A stretch of 64,000 bases of DNA, taken from contig JABYQS010000007.1 in the NCBI GenBank assembly GCA_022592435.1, positions 1 to 64,000 on the forward strand, written 5' to 3'. Source of the stretch: Cerioporus squamosus (lineage: Eukaryota; Basidiomycota; Agaricomycetes; Polyporales; Polyporaceae). This document shows, one piece after another, positions 24,352-36,928 of the stretch (within the stretch, counting starts at the first letter, position 1; every line of letters starts with the position of its first letter). Position numbers and translations under genes: made by a program. The notes below the pieces were generated by a model that searched no databases, had not been told where the DNA came from, and was given only the letters and a program-made list of their open reading frames with translations.

Positions 24352-25867
24352 TTACGCACCACGATAATGAACCACCTTTCCCTCTGGGTATCCGAACCAT
24401 ATGCCCAGCAACAGCGCTGCATTGGCGACGACGAGGACTCCCGACGAGATGTTGGTGGACGGATACACGTTCCACGCGTACTCGATGGATAGCAGCAGTG
24501 CAAGTCTGGAACAGTCGGTCAGGTGGCTGCGAATATGCGCATGATGAATACGGGGACGCACCGAAGTACGATTGGATACTTGGTCCTCCATGCCAGAAAC
24601 GGGAGGTGCATTGCATACCACGAGTAGAATTGGTAATGCAATGATCGCGCGAATAGGATGCCATTGAGGTTGGATGTGTACAAGACCGTCACCACGTCTG
24701 CAGGACATACTCAGCATCATCCAGCATCGCGAGTTTGTGCAGGATCTGACTTACGATCTGCTGTCAAGGGAGCGGCGCTCGGCGATTGCAAAGGCTGACA
24801 TAGACCCTTCTCCAGTACATCCCGAACGCCGCCATCGCTCCTGCACCACTTGAACAGCCCGAACAGAGCAAGGGTGGTAACATGGCCCACGAGGAGACCC
24901 TTCGCCCAGGCGGGACTGAGAAAGAGCTCCTCCCCGAGGAAGCGCCAGTTCACCGTCCACTTGAACAGGAAGACCCTCGAGAACTCATACGAGTACTTGA
25001 GGTAAGACCGCGGGTACTCAAGCAGGAAGGGCAACCCGATGAGCACTTGAGTTGCGGCCAGGGCGAGCATGTGCAGTAGCGTGGACACCAGGCCCCGCCG
25101 CTTGAAGAGCAGAACGAGCAGTCCGGGAATGTAGAGCAAGACGCACATCTTCACCGACAGTGCGTAACTGTCTCGTGTGTCAACAAATACTCGCGACCAC
25201 AAAACGTGCCACGTACCCGAGCAGCAGAATCCCAAGTGCGTCCCAGCTGTTGGCAAAGGCAAAGATCGCAGCTTGGGCGGCGAAAACAGCCCAACAGTCG
25301 TTGAAGAGACGCAAGACATAGATGGAGTGCAGCCGTTTGCTGAGGGGTAGAAGCAGGAGGATCCAGTTGGGGACACCGCCGGCTTGCTTGTATATAGAGA
25401 CGGTCAAGGCAAGCGTGGCGAGGTACAGCGCGGCGTAGACCTCTTGACCCTTCCACAGGTTCGTGCCTGCGTCCGTCAGGTCGTAGAGGAAACGATGGAC
25501 ATGGATATGTCCTGCCGGGTATCTGGGATAACGTCAAGAGCGACCTGAAAGCTGAGGAGGCAGTAACGCACACTATAGGTCCTGTGGGCCCGGTAATGAG
25601 TGCATAGTCTCTCTCTCCTTGCATGTACAGCTCCAACTGTATCATATATGTCTCCCAATCGATCTCCGTGTCTGCGGGCTCGCGTCAAGTCGGCCTCAAG
25701 GTGGGAGGATAGACTCGCTGACATGGTACGAAGCGTATGATGAGTTGCGTGAGGACGGCATCACCGAGGACAACCAGGGCTGCCAGTAGGCCGAAGCATC
25801 GTGGGTCATTGAGCAAAAGGTGAGCAAGGTTGTATAATGATTGAACCAGCGGAGGGAGTGAGGACAT
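24352..25867 (-). CDS. ALG3: Dol-P-Man:Man5GlcNAc2-PP-dolichol alpha-1,3-mannosyltransferase
   Basis: This ER enzyme adds the first lumenal mannose to the lipid-linked N-glycan precursor. Family signatures are clear: the acidic first lumenal loop TEIDWETYMIQLELYMQGE, DYALITGPTGPIVYPAGHIH, HSIYVLRLFNDCW, YALSVKMCVLLYIPGLLVLL, IGLPFLLEYPRSYLKYSYEF, LFKWTVNWRFLGEELF and the C-terminal FARSLHYQFYSWYAMHLPFL and IEYAWNVYPSTNISSG. About ten hydrophobic helices and about 430 residues match the family. Exon joins are in frame (for example the donor after FVP completing a Tyr before TEIDW). The start at 25867 gives MSSLPPLVQSLYNLAHLLLN, a short cytosolic head before helix 1. The 3' end converges with the MFS gene, 77 bp between stops. 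Confidence 0.93.
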
Positions 25868-26128
25868 GAGTGTGGTGGTCAACGCGCGACTGCGATGCCT
25901 TTCGACTCTGAGGGCACGGACCGGTGAGCGCCACACGAGCGCGTAGGCTGTAGCATGCCAATGTTGCCATCGCGTCGCTCTTCCCTCTTCCTCGATCTCC
26001 TACAATTGCAGCGATATTGCAAGTCACCCAAAGCCACCGCATCCAGATTCTCTCCACATGATCCTCGTCGTATTGTGAACGCTACAACTCGTCGCGTGTG
26101 GACACACAATACGCAGCGTGACCCTCGC

Positions 26129-29100
26129 CTACAACCCCGCCATACTCTTCAGCGTAGCAAACTCCTGCTTCCCAGTGGCCTTGCACAATGCATAGAAGCT
26201 CGACTTGGGGTCGGAGAGCAGAACAGCGGGCTTGTCGAACTCCATAATCCTACCCTGGTCAAGTAGCATGACCTGACGACCACCAATCAGCTATTATTAT
26301 TAAACACTTTACAGAACGCGGCACGTACCCGGTCGTAGTCGATGACCGTGCGCAAGCGATGAGCAATCGTGATTATCGTGCTCTGTGCAAATTCACTACG
26401 GGGCAGTCGTCAATAAGAATAGTATGGAATAGCAGTAAGAGGGAGGATTCTCACTGTCTGATTGTCTTCCCAATGAGTTCGTCTGTCGCGTAGTCCACAC
26501 TGCCGTGGTGGTTAGTCAACGCCGATCTTTCGTCGAGTATAGGCAAAGTATCTAATCACCTAGCAGTAGCCTGGAGTCACTTATCAGTAACCGTCGTATT
26601 GGAGTACAAATGAGATGCCATACTTCGTCCATGAGAAGAACCTTCGCGCGCTTCAAGATGGCACGGGCCATACAGAGTAGTTGCTTCTCGCTATTGCGAC
26701 AAAGACTTGTCAGACTAACTGGACACCTGAATGCACAGCGAGATAATCTACCCTGCTGATAAATTCTCGCCGCCCTCGGAGACGGGAGAGTCGAGGTTGC
26801 GGAAGACATTCGTGTTCATAACGTCGCTGGCCGCATCTAGTTCATCACCAGAAGGTATGAGATGAACGCGCCGCAGTGCCTCGTACTGTGCGCGAACTCG
26901 ATCAGTTACAGAGCCATGATATAAAACCGAGATACGAACGATCTCTGCATCCTCATACTCATCGAAGACGTCCAAGGTGGACCTGAGAGTACCGCTAAGT
27001 ATAGTGGGATCCTCTGTCGAAGGAGACATTAGGGTCAGGTCGAAGGGTGATGCAAGCTCGAGCAACATACGAGGAATGATAGTAAGTCTGCTGCGTAGGT
27101 CCGTCAAGCCAAGCTTCGAGATGTCGAGGCCATCAATGAGTATCCGTCCTTCGACAGGCTCGACGAAACGGAAGAACGACAGCGCCAACGTGCTCTTGCC
27201 CGAGCCCGTGCGACCAAGAACGCCCACTTTCTCTCCTGGCTTGATCTCAAAGGAGAGGCCGTGCAGCACGTTCGGCAGTTCGGGCTATTCAGATTTATTG
27301 TCAGCTGTGTCCCAGGATGGCATAAGTATGGACGTACCGAGTAACGGACAACGAGATTCTCGCACTTGATCGCACCCTGGCTGGGCCAGGATGCAGGTGG
27401 GCGGGGTTCTATGTACTCCGGTGCCTCTGATGGGAGCTCTGAGTACTCCTTGATCCGTTCCACGGATACCTGAAGGGGATGAGTTCCTCCTGATACTAAC
27501 TCATGGGTGGCGCAGCTCACCAGGGATTGCTCCAGACTAACGTATCGGCGAACCTATGTGGGCGAGTGGATATCGTCAAAAGCCCGACTGTACCTCACGA
27601 GATTATACACGTACCACTGTTATGAGCTAGACGAGGTACATAGAGTCAGTTTAAGTAACCTAACAGCATGCGGCGCACTTACATCGATAAGTAATGATGA
27701 CGCGAATGCCAGGGTGAACCCCGCCAAGGATGCATCAACCTTCGGGTTGAACACCGCGATGAATGCCATGGCTCCCATGGCGGCGGCAGTGAGCAGGCAG
27801 TACCTAGTGACGAGCCAGCGATTCACTGGAACACCCTCATTTAGCAGCGGTCCCGCGAGAATATATCTGCGATATCCCCTGACCTCCCAACATCCAATAG
27901 TAAGGACTGGCATTCTGTCACATTGTGAGCCCTTCATGAGCGGAGATATAAGCTGAAGAGGTAAGAGGGACACATACCGTATCTGTGAAGCGAAGCATGT
28001 CTCTCAGGAATTTGGAAGAGGCACCAAAGGCGCGCACAACCGCAGCGCCCGTGATCGTCTCCCCGTAGATGGAATACAGGGGAGATCGCGTCACAGAGTC
28101 TGTCCACGCAAGAACCATCAACAGAACTCGCACAACGCTGACTTGAGATCCGACGTACCCAACCTCCGTAAGTCGCGGTTCGTCCGATTGTATGCCTATG
28201 GCATGAACAGTGCGTTAGATGGATCCGTTACACTTGCAGCTCGCGAGCATACCTTTGCCGCTGGAAGATGGGCAACATGAGCATAACTGACCGGTTTGGT
28301 GGACGATAAAGGTACTCACTGATGGCATAGAAGAAACCGAGTACTATCACGGCCAGAACAACAAGGGGACCGCCTACGACGGTAAGGGTGACAACCGTCA
28401 CGGCAGACGAAAGCCCGCAGATGATGCTCCGAGCGAGGTCGTCCGGTAGGCTACTATCTATGCCTAGAAATGGATTGTCTTTCAATGAGACCCGCAGGCA
28501 AACCAAAGATGTAAGTACCTTCGATGTCCTTGCCGAAACGATTCAAGAGTCGCCCTCTGGACGATGTGTCATGGAACCGTATGTTCGCGAATAAGACACT
28601 TTCGAGAAGTCCTGCAGGCACCGTTAGCGAAGATGGTACATAGACTGGTAGGGACTCACTGTGATGCAACTTGAAAGAGGCATTGATCCCACCATAGTCT
28701 GGGCCTCGATGTGAGTATCGGCGTCAGTATACTAGACAATGTCAGCCACTCACAAAAGACAAGCCAACGGGCCGTGGTAATGATCAATCCTGCATGCTTA
28801 TGAGCTCTGATACGGCGTCAACCCCACAAAGACGGCCTACCAAACACAGAAATCTGAATGCACGTCAGCCAGCTTTACCGAACTCATGATAGTGAATGAG
28901 TCCCACCGCCGCATATACGCCGATGTAAAACGCAGGGCTATGACGTTGGCTCTCATCAAGGTAGGAGCCCGACCAGATGCTGGTGAGTGCGTTAGCGGCC
29001 AACGAACGACGTGTGCAGCATTGACAACGCACCGAAGCCAACCATTCTCGAACACAGGGGCGGTTGCGGCTAAGCCCACGGCGAATGCGAAGGTGAGCCA

Positions 29101-32100
29101 GTAGGCCCAGCCTCCGCAGGCAGCTAGATACGATGCCCATATATCCTTGTTTATACCTCCCACTTCCCTCTTCTCGTCTTCAACAACCTTTCTTGGCGGC
29201 TTCTTCGTAGGCTTATTGTCCGAATCCAATAATGTTGGTACGTCAGATGGAGTAATGCTCGGGGTTGTTGAGGTCTCGCCCTGAACGGCCATTTTCTCGA
29301 CAGCGGCGTAGGCGTCCAGTTCTTCTTCCAGTGGTGAACTCAGGGCCGGCTTCGCCCCCGTACCCGCAAGAGCCTTGGCGTACACGAGTGTCTCCGAGAG
29401 GTCCGAGCTCTTGAAACCGCTGTAGTCACCGGAGTACTGGACGCGGCCGTTGTCGAGCGAGACGATATACTTTGCGCCGGGCGCACAGAGCTGGACGTGA
29501 TGAGAGACGAGGATGACGGTGCGGCCACGCATGAGGTCTCCCTTGAGGCAGTTGTTGTATAGATGATGAGCAGTGTGGGCGTCGACTACGCTGGATGAGC
29601 ACATGGTCGTGTGATTTCAAAGAACGAATACACACCAGCAGACAGGACGTCGTCCAAGAAGAGAGTAGCCGCACGCGAATAGACTGCCCGTGCCAGCGAT
29701 ACTAGACATGGATGGTGTTAGTCCAAACCTAACCATAGCAATGACGCCGCGTACCTCGCGCCTTCTGACCACCGGAGAGGGTGACCTGACGGCATAATAC
29801 AGTCAGCCGAAGACAACACGCAAATCGAGGGATATTTGTGTGAACTGACGCCGCGCTCTCCGATCTCGGATTCGTCTCCATCCTCCAGGATCTCGAGGTC
29901 GCTCAGCAAAGCACAGGCCTAAGACGCATGGTCAGTAAGGGCCAATTATCGAATCCGAGCATCTTACCTCGAGGGTCTTCCGGTACCGTTCTTCCACATA
30001 AGGGAGATCAAACAGGATGTTCTCTAGCAGTGCCGTCAACCACCACGCAGTGACCATGAGTACGCAGGACTCACCCTTGATTGACGTGTTTCGTATCCAC
30101 GCAGACTGCGGGACATATGCGCATACACCTTGCACAACCCATTGAACATCAGGAACGACAATACCAGCGAAAGACGCTAGGGTATCCGGAGGGGTCCGTG
30201 GGCAAATGACCTGTCCCGAGAGCACATCCGCCTCACCCAACAGCGAGAGCAGGAGCAGAGATTTGCCGCTGCCGAGCTTCCCGCAGACGAGGGAAAGTTC
30301 TCCAGGGGGGAATTCGAGGGTCAAGTCCATGAGCATGAACTGATGCTGAGTCGACGGCGTTGCATTGTTCTTCGCGGAATGCTCCTGCGCCCATGTGATG
30401 GTGGCCGACTGCGTGGTGATTGCACGAGGTTGACTGTCTAGAGATAGCACTGAAGCGATTTCCGCGCCCTCCAGATATGTTTCAATGCGGCGCATGGACA
30501 CTGCCGACTGAAGCAGCTTGATGATTGTCTCCGGAACGGCGCTCATTGCAAACTTCATCTCGTTGAACACTGTTCACGGGGAGTTAGCAGAGAGTAGAAC
30601 GATGACAGGTATGATACCAACCGCTGATCTGCAGGGTGTGATTCAGTATCGCAGGCTGGCGAGAAGGCTATTCAGCGGTACACTTACAGACGTAAAGGCA
30701 ATAGATGGAGTGAGAATCTGCTTCCGGACCACTGCGTAATGCCAGAATGAGACCAGTGTCACGAGAATGGGAGTGGCATCCCTGCCATTCAATCGTCTCA
30801 GTGCGACCGCAACCTGAACTCCACACAGCACTACGCACCAGATCGCTCGAAACAAGACTTCAATGGTGTAAGTCTTCTTTTGGTATCGCAACTCGCGTTC
30901 ACGGATTGACTCGACACGACGTTCGAAGCTGCGTTCCCAGGCCATGAACTGGTAGCATGTCAGAGATAGGTCCGAGCACACTGGACGTGTACGCACCTTC
31001 AACATGCGTATGGCTCCAAGGACCTGTATAGGATGAGAACGTAGTCTGATGGAGCAGTAGCGTGTACTATCTACTTACCTCGTTCATCAGCGAGACACGC
31101 TCGTCACGCGCCTTCATGAGATTGGTCTGAGTACCAACCACGACTGAGCCAGCGAAGTGATTGATGGGCAGAGAAAGGATGATGACCCCAAGGCCAAAGA
31201 AGCATGACACTCCGAGGAGGTGATATAAGAATAACGTCGCGATGGCGATCTCCAGAGGTGCGTCAATAATGGTGAAGAGCTGCTGCGCGAAGCTGGCAAC
31301 TCGGTCGACGTCCGTGGTCATCAATGTCATGACTTGCGCCTTACTTGAGAACCCTTCAGTTGGCTTATCTTCGGCCTCGCTACCTTCGTGTGTATCCTGC
31401 GACGGTTCGGCCTCAGAGGACGTCGAAGCGATGTCCTTGCGTACGAGAGTCTTCGCGAAGAGGAGGGAATTCAACTGGATCCGGAAGCGCACTTGTAGCG
31501 TGGTAGTTATGAGCGGCAAGAGATTATTGGCAACTGAAGTATAACATAAGTATGTCAGATCTCCTTGTCCTTCCATGGCAGGTGCCTACTCACTCAGATG
31601 CACGGCGAAGCCACTGAAGAGAAGTGCGGCAGAAAAGAGGTACCCCCATTCGGGATGCTGGCGGGTCGGATCAACCTCGAGATAGTGGACGACTCGCTGC
31701 ACAAAGAAGGCAGGAACGTAAAACATCCCGGGGACAGCGACGGAAATTATCGCAACGACGATGAGCGGTCCAGCGTTTACACGCAGAAGGCGGTATCCGA
31801 GTTGTACTCCAGATCCCTGCTCGGCAGACCACGATCCAAGGTGTAGAGTCCATCGCCTCATCGCGGACCGCATGGAGGCATATAGAGTTGTCGCCCGCAT
31901 GTCCGCCGTAAGAATGGACAAGTCTCCGATCTCGATACTCTCGCGAGTCTTTCCGAGCATGGCAACTCGAGTCGCGTACGATAATAAGATCAAGTCAAGC
32001 ACGGAATCACCTGGAGCAAATATGGACAAGTCAGTCATTACGACAGTTCTTGCAGCTCTTGACTCACTCGCGATGCCCGACACATTGTCCTCGTTCTTCG

Positions 32101-32835
32101 ATGTAATCCTCATAGAGCCTTTGTCCGAGTAAATCTCCTCCGGTGGAAAATGAAGCTTCGGACCTCGCGGCGTAGTCGAAGCAACACCCAGTGCCGCGGC
32201 ATACAGAGCATATGCCACATACCACAGATGAGCGTAGACGGCATCAGAGATGAAGAAGGATGAAGTGGCGGGGAGGGGGGTCGACGGTAAGATTGCGATG
32301 AGCGTGCAAAGGGCAGTTGCCAGAGCGGTCAAGGCAGACAGATGCGTGATCGCATGTGCATGCTCAGAGCCAGTTCGGCTGATGGCGTAGACAGAGAGGA
32401 GGACAGTGTACAGGGCGAAGGCGACGTGCAACCCGTAGACGGCGACGCTCAGACGCGTTCTTTGTGCTACAGACTGACCGAGGCGGATGCACTCGACAGC
32501 CAGAACGACTGCGAGCAGGAAGCTGAGCGCGAGCTTCCTCCGTCGAACCTGCAAGATAAACACAAGGTGAGCACAGCACGCAGTACCACTACAGACACGT
32601 CTCAGTGAGTTATACTCACTCTGCTCCAGAACCCGTCAGCGTCTATAGGGATACCGTCAACGAGATCATCCGGTTTGGTGACGTCGAAGGGGTCGCGCAG
32701 CAGACTGCTGTTTCCGTCCACACTCGTGGGCAATTCGATCGTCGTCTTCCTCGGTCCTGCAAGACATAGGACAGCAATGCTAGTCACAAGACCGGCGGCA
32801 AGTGAGATGGCGACGTGCAGCTGGTACTCTGCCAT
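26129..32835 (-). CDS. ABCC-family full-length ABC transporter (multidrug-resistance-associated type)
   Basis: A very large gene in over 20 exons. The start MAEYQLHVAISLAAGLVTSI opens an extra N-terminal membrane domain (RRKLALSFLLAVVLAVECIR, later helices to about 32100). Then come membrane domain 1 (LGVSCFFGLGVIILSLPINH; INSLLFAKTLVRKDIAS-type core), nucleotide-binding domain 1 (Walker A CGKLGSGKSLLLLSLLGEAD, CAYVPQSAWIRN, signature TLSGGQKAR, Walker B LFLDDVLSAVDAHTAHH), a linker, membrane domain 2, and nucleotide-binding domain 2 (VGVLGRTGSGKSTLALSF, DPTILSGTLRSTLDVF, degenerate signature ENLSAGEKQLLCMARAIL, LLMDEATASVD). It ends ATGKQEFATLKSMAGL. It should export organic anions or drugs, at the plasma or vacuolar membrane. 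The ATASVD segment needs an 11-nt microexon (26560-26570). Confidence 0.92.
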
Positions 32836-33423
32836 GTTATGAACGGGCCCGGGATAAGTGCAAAATGCTGGCGTGTCGGTAGGTGTCGGTCTGTGGGAAG
32901 TGATTTGGTTGAGGAATCGGAACACGAACGACGTTCACTAACTTAAGTAGCGATTTACCTTGATCGTCGGTCCCGCCGTCGCGATGATGATGACTCTCAG
33001 CAGCCTTCAGGCGCGGCCTTGGGGTTACAAACACCGGCAGGCATGCATCAATTTGATGGGCTGCGCCGAGCGTTAGCATATCTGGACTCTAGAGTATTGC
33101 CCGGGGCCCGCTCATGCGGTTCGGATAGCACGTGTAGATAAGTGGTGCACTCATGGTGATCGTAGTGGGTTATGTATCGAATGGCATGTCGACCACGATT
33201 CGAGTCTTGCAACCTTCTCGCTCGGAAAGCATGCGCACCTGCGTCAGCTTCGCGCTGACTTCGCCTCTGATATGTACTAGTACATGGATCCAGAACTGTT
33301 GTGAGGAAGTCATCGACTCAATCGGCTTCGGAACCGGAGGAGATGGACGAGGAAAGGTAATTTGGTACGGGCCTGAGGAGGACGAGTCAGCTTCCAAGTA
33401 CTACACTTAAGCTTGCCACCGGC
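32836..33423. other. Intergenic region between ABC transporter and U6
   Basis: It should hold the ABC transporter promoter and 5' leader. A frame with several in-frame Met codons runs upstream of 32835, so a slightly longer transporter N terminus cannot be excluded. No other gene is seen. Confidence 0.5.
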
Positions 33424-33488
33424 AAAATAAATATTGAGACCCGTAGGTCTACCACTCCGGGAAAGCGTGTCATCCTTGTGCAGGGGCC

Positions 33489-33519
<31 letters not shown>

Positions 33520-33543
33520 TTCGTATGTCACCCCGAGGGGGAC
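33424..33543 (-). ncRNA. U6: U6 spliceosomal snRNA
   Basis: On the minus strand the catalytic core is unmistakable: AATTGGAACGATACAGAGAA, with the ACAGAGA box, runs straight into GATTAGCATGGCCCCTGCAC and AAGGATGACACG, which hold the AGC triad and the internal stem-loop. The 5' end forms a short hairpin, GTCCCC then loop then GGGTGAC (33527-33543). The 3' tail departs from the usual sequence and carries a stable hairpin AGACC-TACG-GGTCT (33437-33450). It is followed by ATTTATTTT, a plausible Pol III stop. No intron interrupts the core, although U6 introns occur in some fungi. The 3' end is uncertain by about 10 nt. No clear upstream TATA was found. Confidence 0.93.
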
Positions 33544-34252
33544 AACAGAAGAGGCGATGGTATGTGTGCAGTCATGGGAGTCATGCCTTTTGCTCAGATT
33601 GCGGGTGTCCAGACGCTCGGGGTGCGAGGGCGCCTCGGCCACCTTCCGTTCCCCTCCATGTTCTCGTCTCGCTGCTGGTCGCTGCACAGGTCAATCCAAC
33701 TGCTTAGCCATTGGATATTCATAGCGGCAAGGCACGTTCCGGGTAAGTCGGCGTGGCGGTCATAAATGGTACAAGGTACACGGCGGCGCGCCTGGTCGCC
33801 ATTTACCCACCGACAGCCCAGACGCCCTGCTATTGTTCTTCATGCAAGCCATTGTCCTTCGCGTGTCAAGTTCCCGGACCACCTCGCATTTAAAAGCAAG
33901 CATGCACCCGCCCGACTCCTTTGTGGCCCCGGGGGTCAACTTGGACTGCTTTAGACTGCTTTGCAACACACGCTTTCGCCTCTCGTAGACGTGCTTTGGC
34001 TCCATCCTGCTCCATCTTCCCGACCTTTAAAGTGCTCGCTCTTCGGGTCGCCTACCTGCTTATTTGCTGCCCATAACCTCCGTTTCTCTGCGCACCCAGG
34101 CCTCCGACGTTCCTTCGAGTTCATCCGCCTGCGTGTCTACTGTCGTTCTCTGCTACGCTCCCCGTTCTACGACAACTGACGCGCCTGTCACCTACGACCA
34201 ACTCCTACGACCAACTCTATTCTATCCCTTGCTGCCTCACATATCAGCCATA
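33544..34252. other. Intergenic region between U6 and MARVEL-like gene
   Basis: It should contain the U6 upstream promoter (reading left) and the promoter and leader of the gene at 34253 (reading right). Two AT-rich spots (CATTTAAAAGC near 33888 and CCTTTAAAGTG near 34021) could serve as TATA-like elements. No gene is supported. Confidence 0.45.
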
Positions 34253-35714
34253 ATGTTTGGACGCGTCCCACAGGCATCTCACGAGATGCGGAACCCGTTC
34301 ATAGTCTTGCGCTTCGTGCTTTTCGGTACGTCTTAAGCTTGTCTCCGACCGTTCGTGCATTAACCGTACTCTTGTGCAGCTATCTTAGTCTATGTTAATA
34401 TCCTCATCCTTGGACTTGCGGGGTGGAACATCACAGTGCTGAAGGAGTTGAACCTTCACGGTGAGCCCTTCTCTTATGACTGCTTCCCTCCCCATCTCAT
34501 CTCCTGTCAGACCTCGGTGCTCCTACATTCGTGATCTTCAATGCTTGCGTACTGATAGTCATGCTCGCTGCGTGAGTCGGTGTCTATCGAAATACCTCCA
34601 CATTCGTGCTGATGCAATGAACGTCTCAGCTGCCTTGCGTCCCCATGGCTGGTGAACAAGCGCGTGGACAAAGTACGCGACGAATGTGTGTGGACAGGCG
34701 TCATGTCCGCACTGCAGCTCGCCAGCTGCTTCAGCATCACTGTGAACGGACCCGCTGCCCTGTGCCAAGGTATCAGCATCACCGCGTGTGCATCCTCGTC
34801 GCTTGTCGTCGCACTTTCCTGGATATCATGCATGATCCGTACGCAGTATTCACTTGCTCATCACGCATGGCTCATTGGCGTGCTGACCTTTCTTTGCAGT
34901 GCTATTGTATTCTTTCTCCCTTCTCACGACCGCCATTACCCACATGAACATCATCCACGACGTCTGGTCTGCGTCCATCCGTACCGTGCGTTGGTATAAG
35001 GAGCCGGCTGACCACCTCGAGGCGCCCCCGACCACCCGCTACGAGAAGTCGCGATTCTCCGAGATGCTCGAGCAAAAGCGTCTGTCGTTCTACTACCCGA
35101 CGCCAATCTTCGAGCAGCACGCGAAGGCACTCCCCGTATCTCCTCTGGACCTCCCGAAGTTCCCTTCCACACCGACCTCCCCAATCTGGCAGCCGCGCAA
35201 GGACTCTGCCGGTTCTTTGACATTCGCAGAGCCCGTGCTTCCCGGTCGTCGGCCAACTTGGACCAGCCGGGTCATGAGCGGCGCCGCCTCGCTCTCCCAC
35301 AAGATCAGCAACGAGAGTATGCGGCCCGGCTGGGCGAAACGCGCTGCACCGCGCCGCGGCGTCGATCTTCCCTTCACTATGCCGCGCTTCTCGCTCAAGC
35401 CCCCGCCGCCTGTGCGTCCTCTCCGGCCGCTCAAGCTCAAGTCGTGCTGGAGCCAGTCGACTGCTTCTCCGCCGCCGGTCCCCGCTCTCCCTCCGAAGGC
35501 ACGCGTCGCGGGTCCGCTGGACACAACGCTCTCGCCCACGAGCACGTTCTACATCGATCTGGAGCGCGACGCGGTCGTCCCGGTAGCTCCTGTCCCCCGT
35601 CCGGCTTCTTACGGGATGTTCCCGGAGGACGTCGTCGACCCCGACCAACCCATCACGCGTGCACAGCGCAACGAGTGGGTGCGCGCGGTCAGCCCGGCTT
35701 CGTCTTTTCGGTAA
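34253..35714 (+). CDS. MARVEL-like four-helix membrane protein with Pro-rich cytosolic tail
   Basis: The start MFGRVPQASHEMRNPFIVLR is followed, through short introns, by ILVYVNILILGLAGWNITVL (helix 1), DLGAPTFVIFNACVLIVMLA (helix 2), RDECVWTGVMSALQLASCF (helix 3) and LLYSFSLLTTAITHMNIIH (helix 4). The fourth helix leads into DVWSASIRTVRWYKEPADHL, which matches in spacing STVWGANTRTYPWYR of the protein at 19870-21360. The cytosolic tail of about 230 residues is rich in Pro, Ser, Arg and Lys, with Pro-rich motifs such as KPPPPVRPLRPLKLK, and ends NEWVRAVSPASSFR. All joins are in frame. The two proteins are probably distant paralogues; their role is unknown. Confidence 0.7.
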
Positions 35715-36051
35715 AGACCACACGTCCTCACTGACATTGTGTACGGGCATTTTCTCTCATCATGGGTGGACACTAGACGCTTGACGTTCTGCTGTGACAT
35801 TGTGCCTCCCCCACACGACTCTCCCACATCGCTAGTCGACGTGTACGATTTCTTTTCCCGCTTCCGCATTCTTCTGCTGTAGTATCTAGTGCACACGGAC
35901 TGTATCGATTAGAGGGTATATTTCCGACATTACCGCCGTCCTGTAGCGACGAGAACTTTGTAGCCTGTACATAGCACACGCATCCTATTTGTATCCCAAG
36001 CTTCTGCTCCCCGCAGAGGATCGTAACTCCTTACGTGTCCGTACCGTGGTA
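35715..36051. other. Convergent 3' UTR region
   Basis: Between two converging stop codons. No gene or structured element is seen. Confidence 0.5.
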
Positions 36052-36928
36052 TCATGAGTCCTGGTAGGAGTCTTCCGTCTGGCTCCGCTCGAACTGGGTG
36101 ATACGCGCTCGCAACTCCTGGTTCTCCTGGCGGAGAGCCTGGAGGGAGTTGAGGATTCGCCTGAGCTCCTGCTTGGTTTCGGCCAATGCCTTGGCTTGCT
36201 CCTCGTCCAGTTCTCCTGCGCCAACAGCGATACCTGTGCAAACCGTCAGCAAACCCCGTTGGCGAGGGGCGCAACATACACGAGGACGTGCGAGTTCCTA
36301 GTCCTCCCGGGGTCCTGATGCGGGTTGAGGATACATTCACTCACCTTGGACCAGCTTCACCAACCTCCACATACGCAGAATGATCAACAGCGACGCGAGC
36401 TCCCTCTCCCGACCGCGCAAGACGACCTCGAGCACGAACGTCGTCAGGATGACGATCGCGTCGAAGAAGTGCAGTATCGCATGCGGCACGGGGCCAAAGG
36501 GATTGTAGTTTTGCAGTCCGAAGGCCCATATTGAGACTGGTATTTCGACAAGGAAGAGAGTGGTGATGACGAGGGAAATCTGGGCGAGGATGTTCAGCCA
36601 GACGGGGGTGTCCGGGCCCTCGATGGGCGTACAGTCCTCGGAGAGGAAGGTGTAGGCGAGGTCGGCGAGCACACATCCAGAGTCAATCAGAACCTATTGC
36701 CAGTCATGCCAGAATACAAATACATGAAACAGAGGGCGCACAGACCGACGAGAAACGCATACGCACCAGAGATATGACCGTGTAATGTAGAGCCGCAGAC
36801 TCGAGGATCTCTGCGGTGCGCCGTCTCACCCGACCATGTTTGCTCTCAGCGACGCATTCTTGGGACTCCAGATACGTGTTCACATCTGCGACATTAGGAG
36901 AGGGAAGAAGAGGGTCCTGCTCGGACAT
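36052..36928 (-). CDS. Voltage-gated proton channel (Hv1 type)
   Basis: A voltage-sensor-only protein of about 220 residues. The acidic N terminus (MSEQDPLLPSPNVADVNTYL) is followed by helix S1, VLIDSGCVLADLAYTFLSED, whose Asp matches the selectivity position of Hv1. S2 is ISLVITTLFLVEIPVSIWAF. S3 holds Asp in HFFDAIVILTTFVLEVVL. S4, LASLLIILRMWRLVKLVQG, has the R-x-x-R-x-x-K ladder with Trp after the first Arg, as in Hv1. There is no pore domain. The C terminus is a heptad-rich coiled coil (AKALAETKQELRRILNSLQA ... RARITQFERSQ) that would make a dimer. Function is voltage-driven H+ extrusion and pH control at the plasma membrane. Fungal Hv1 channels have been described in the literature; identity here is by motif reading. 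Confidence 0.8.
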
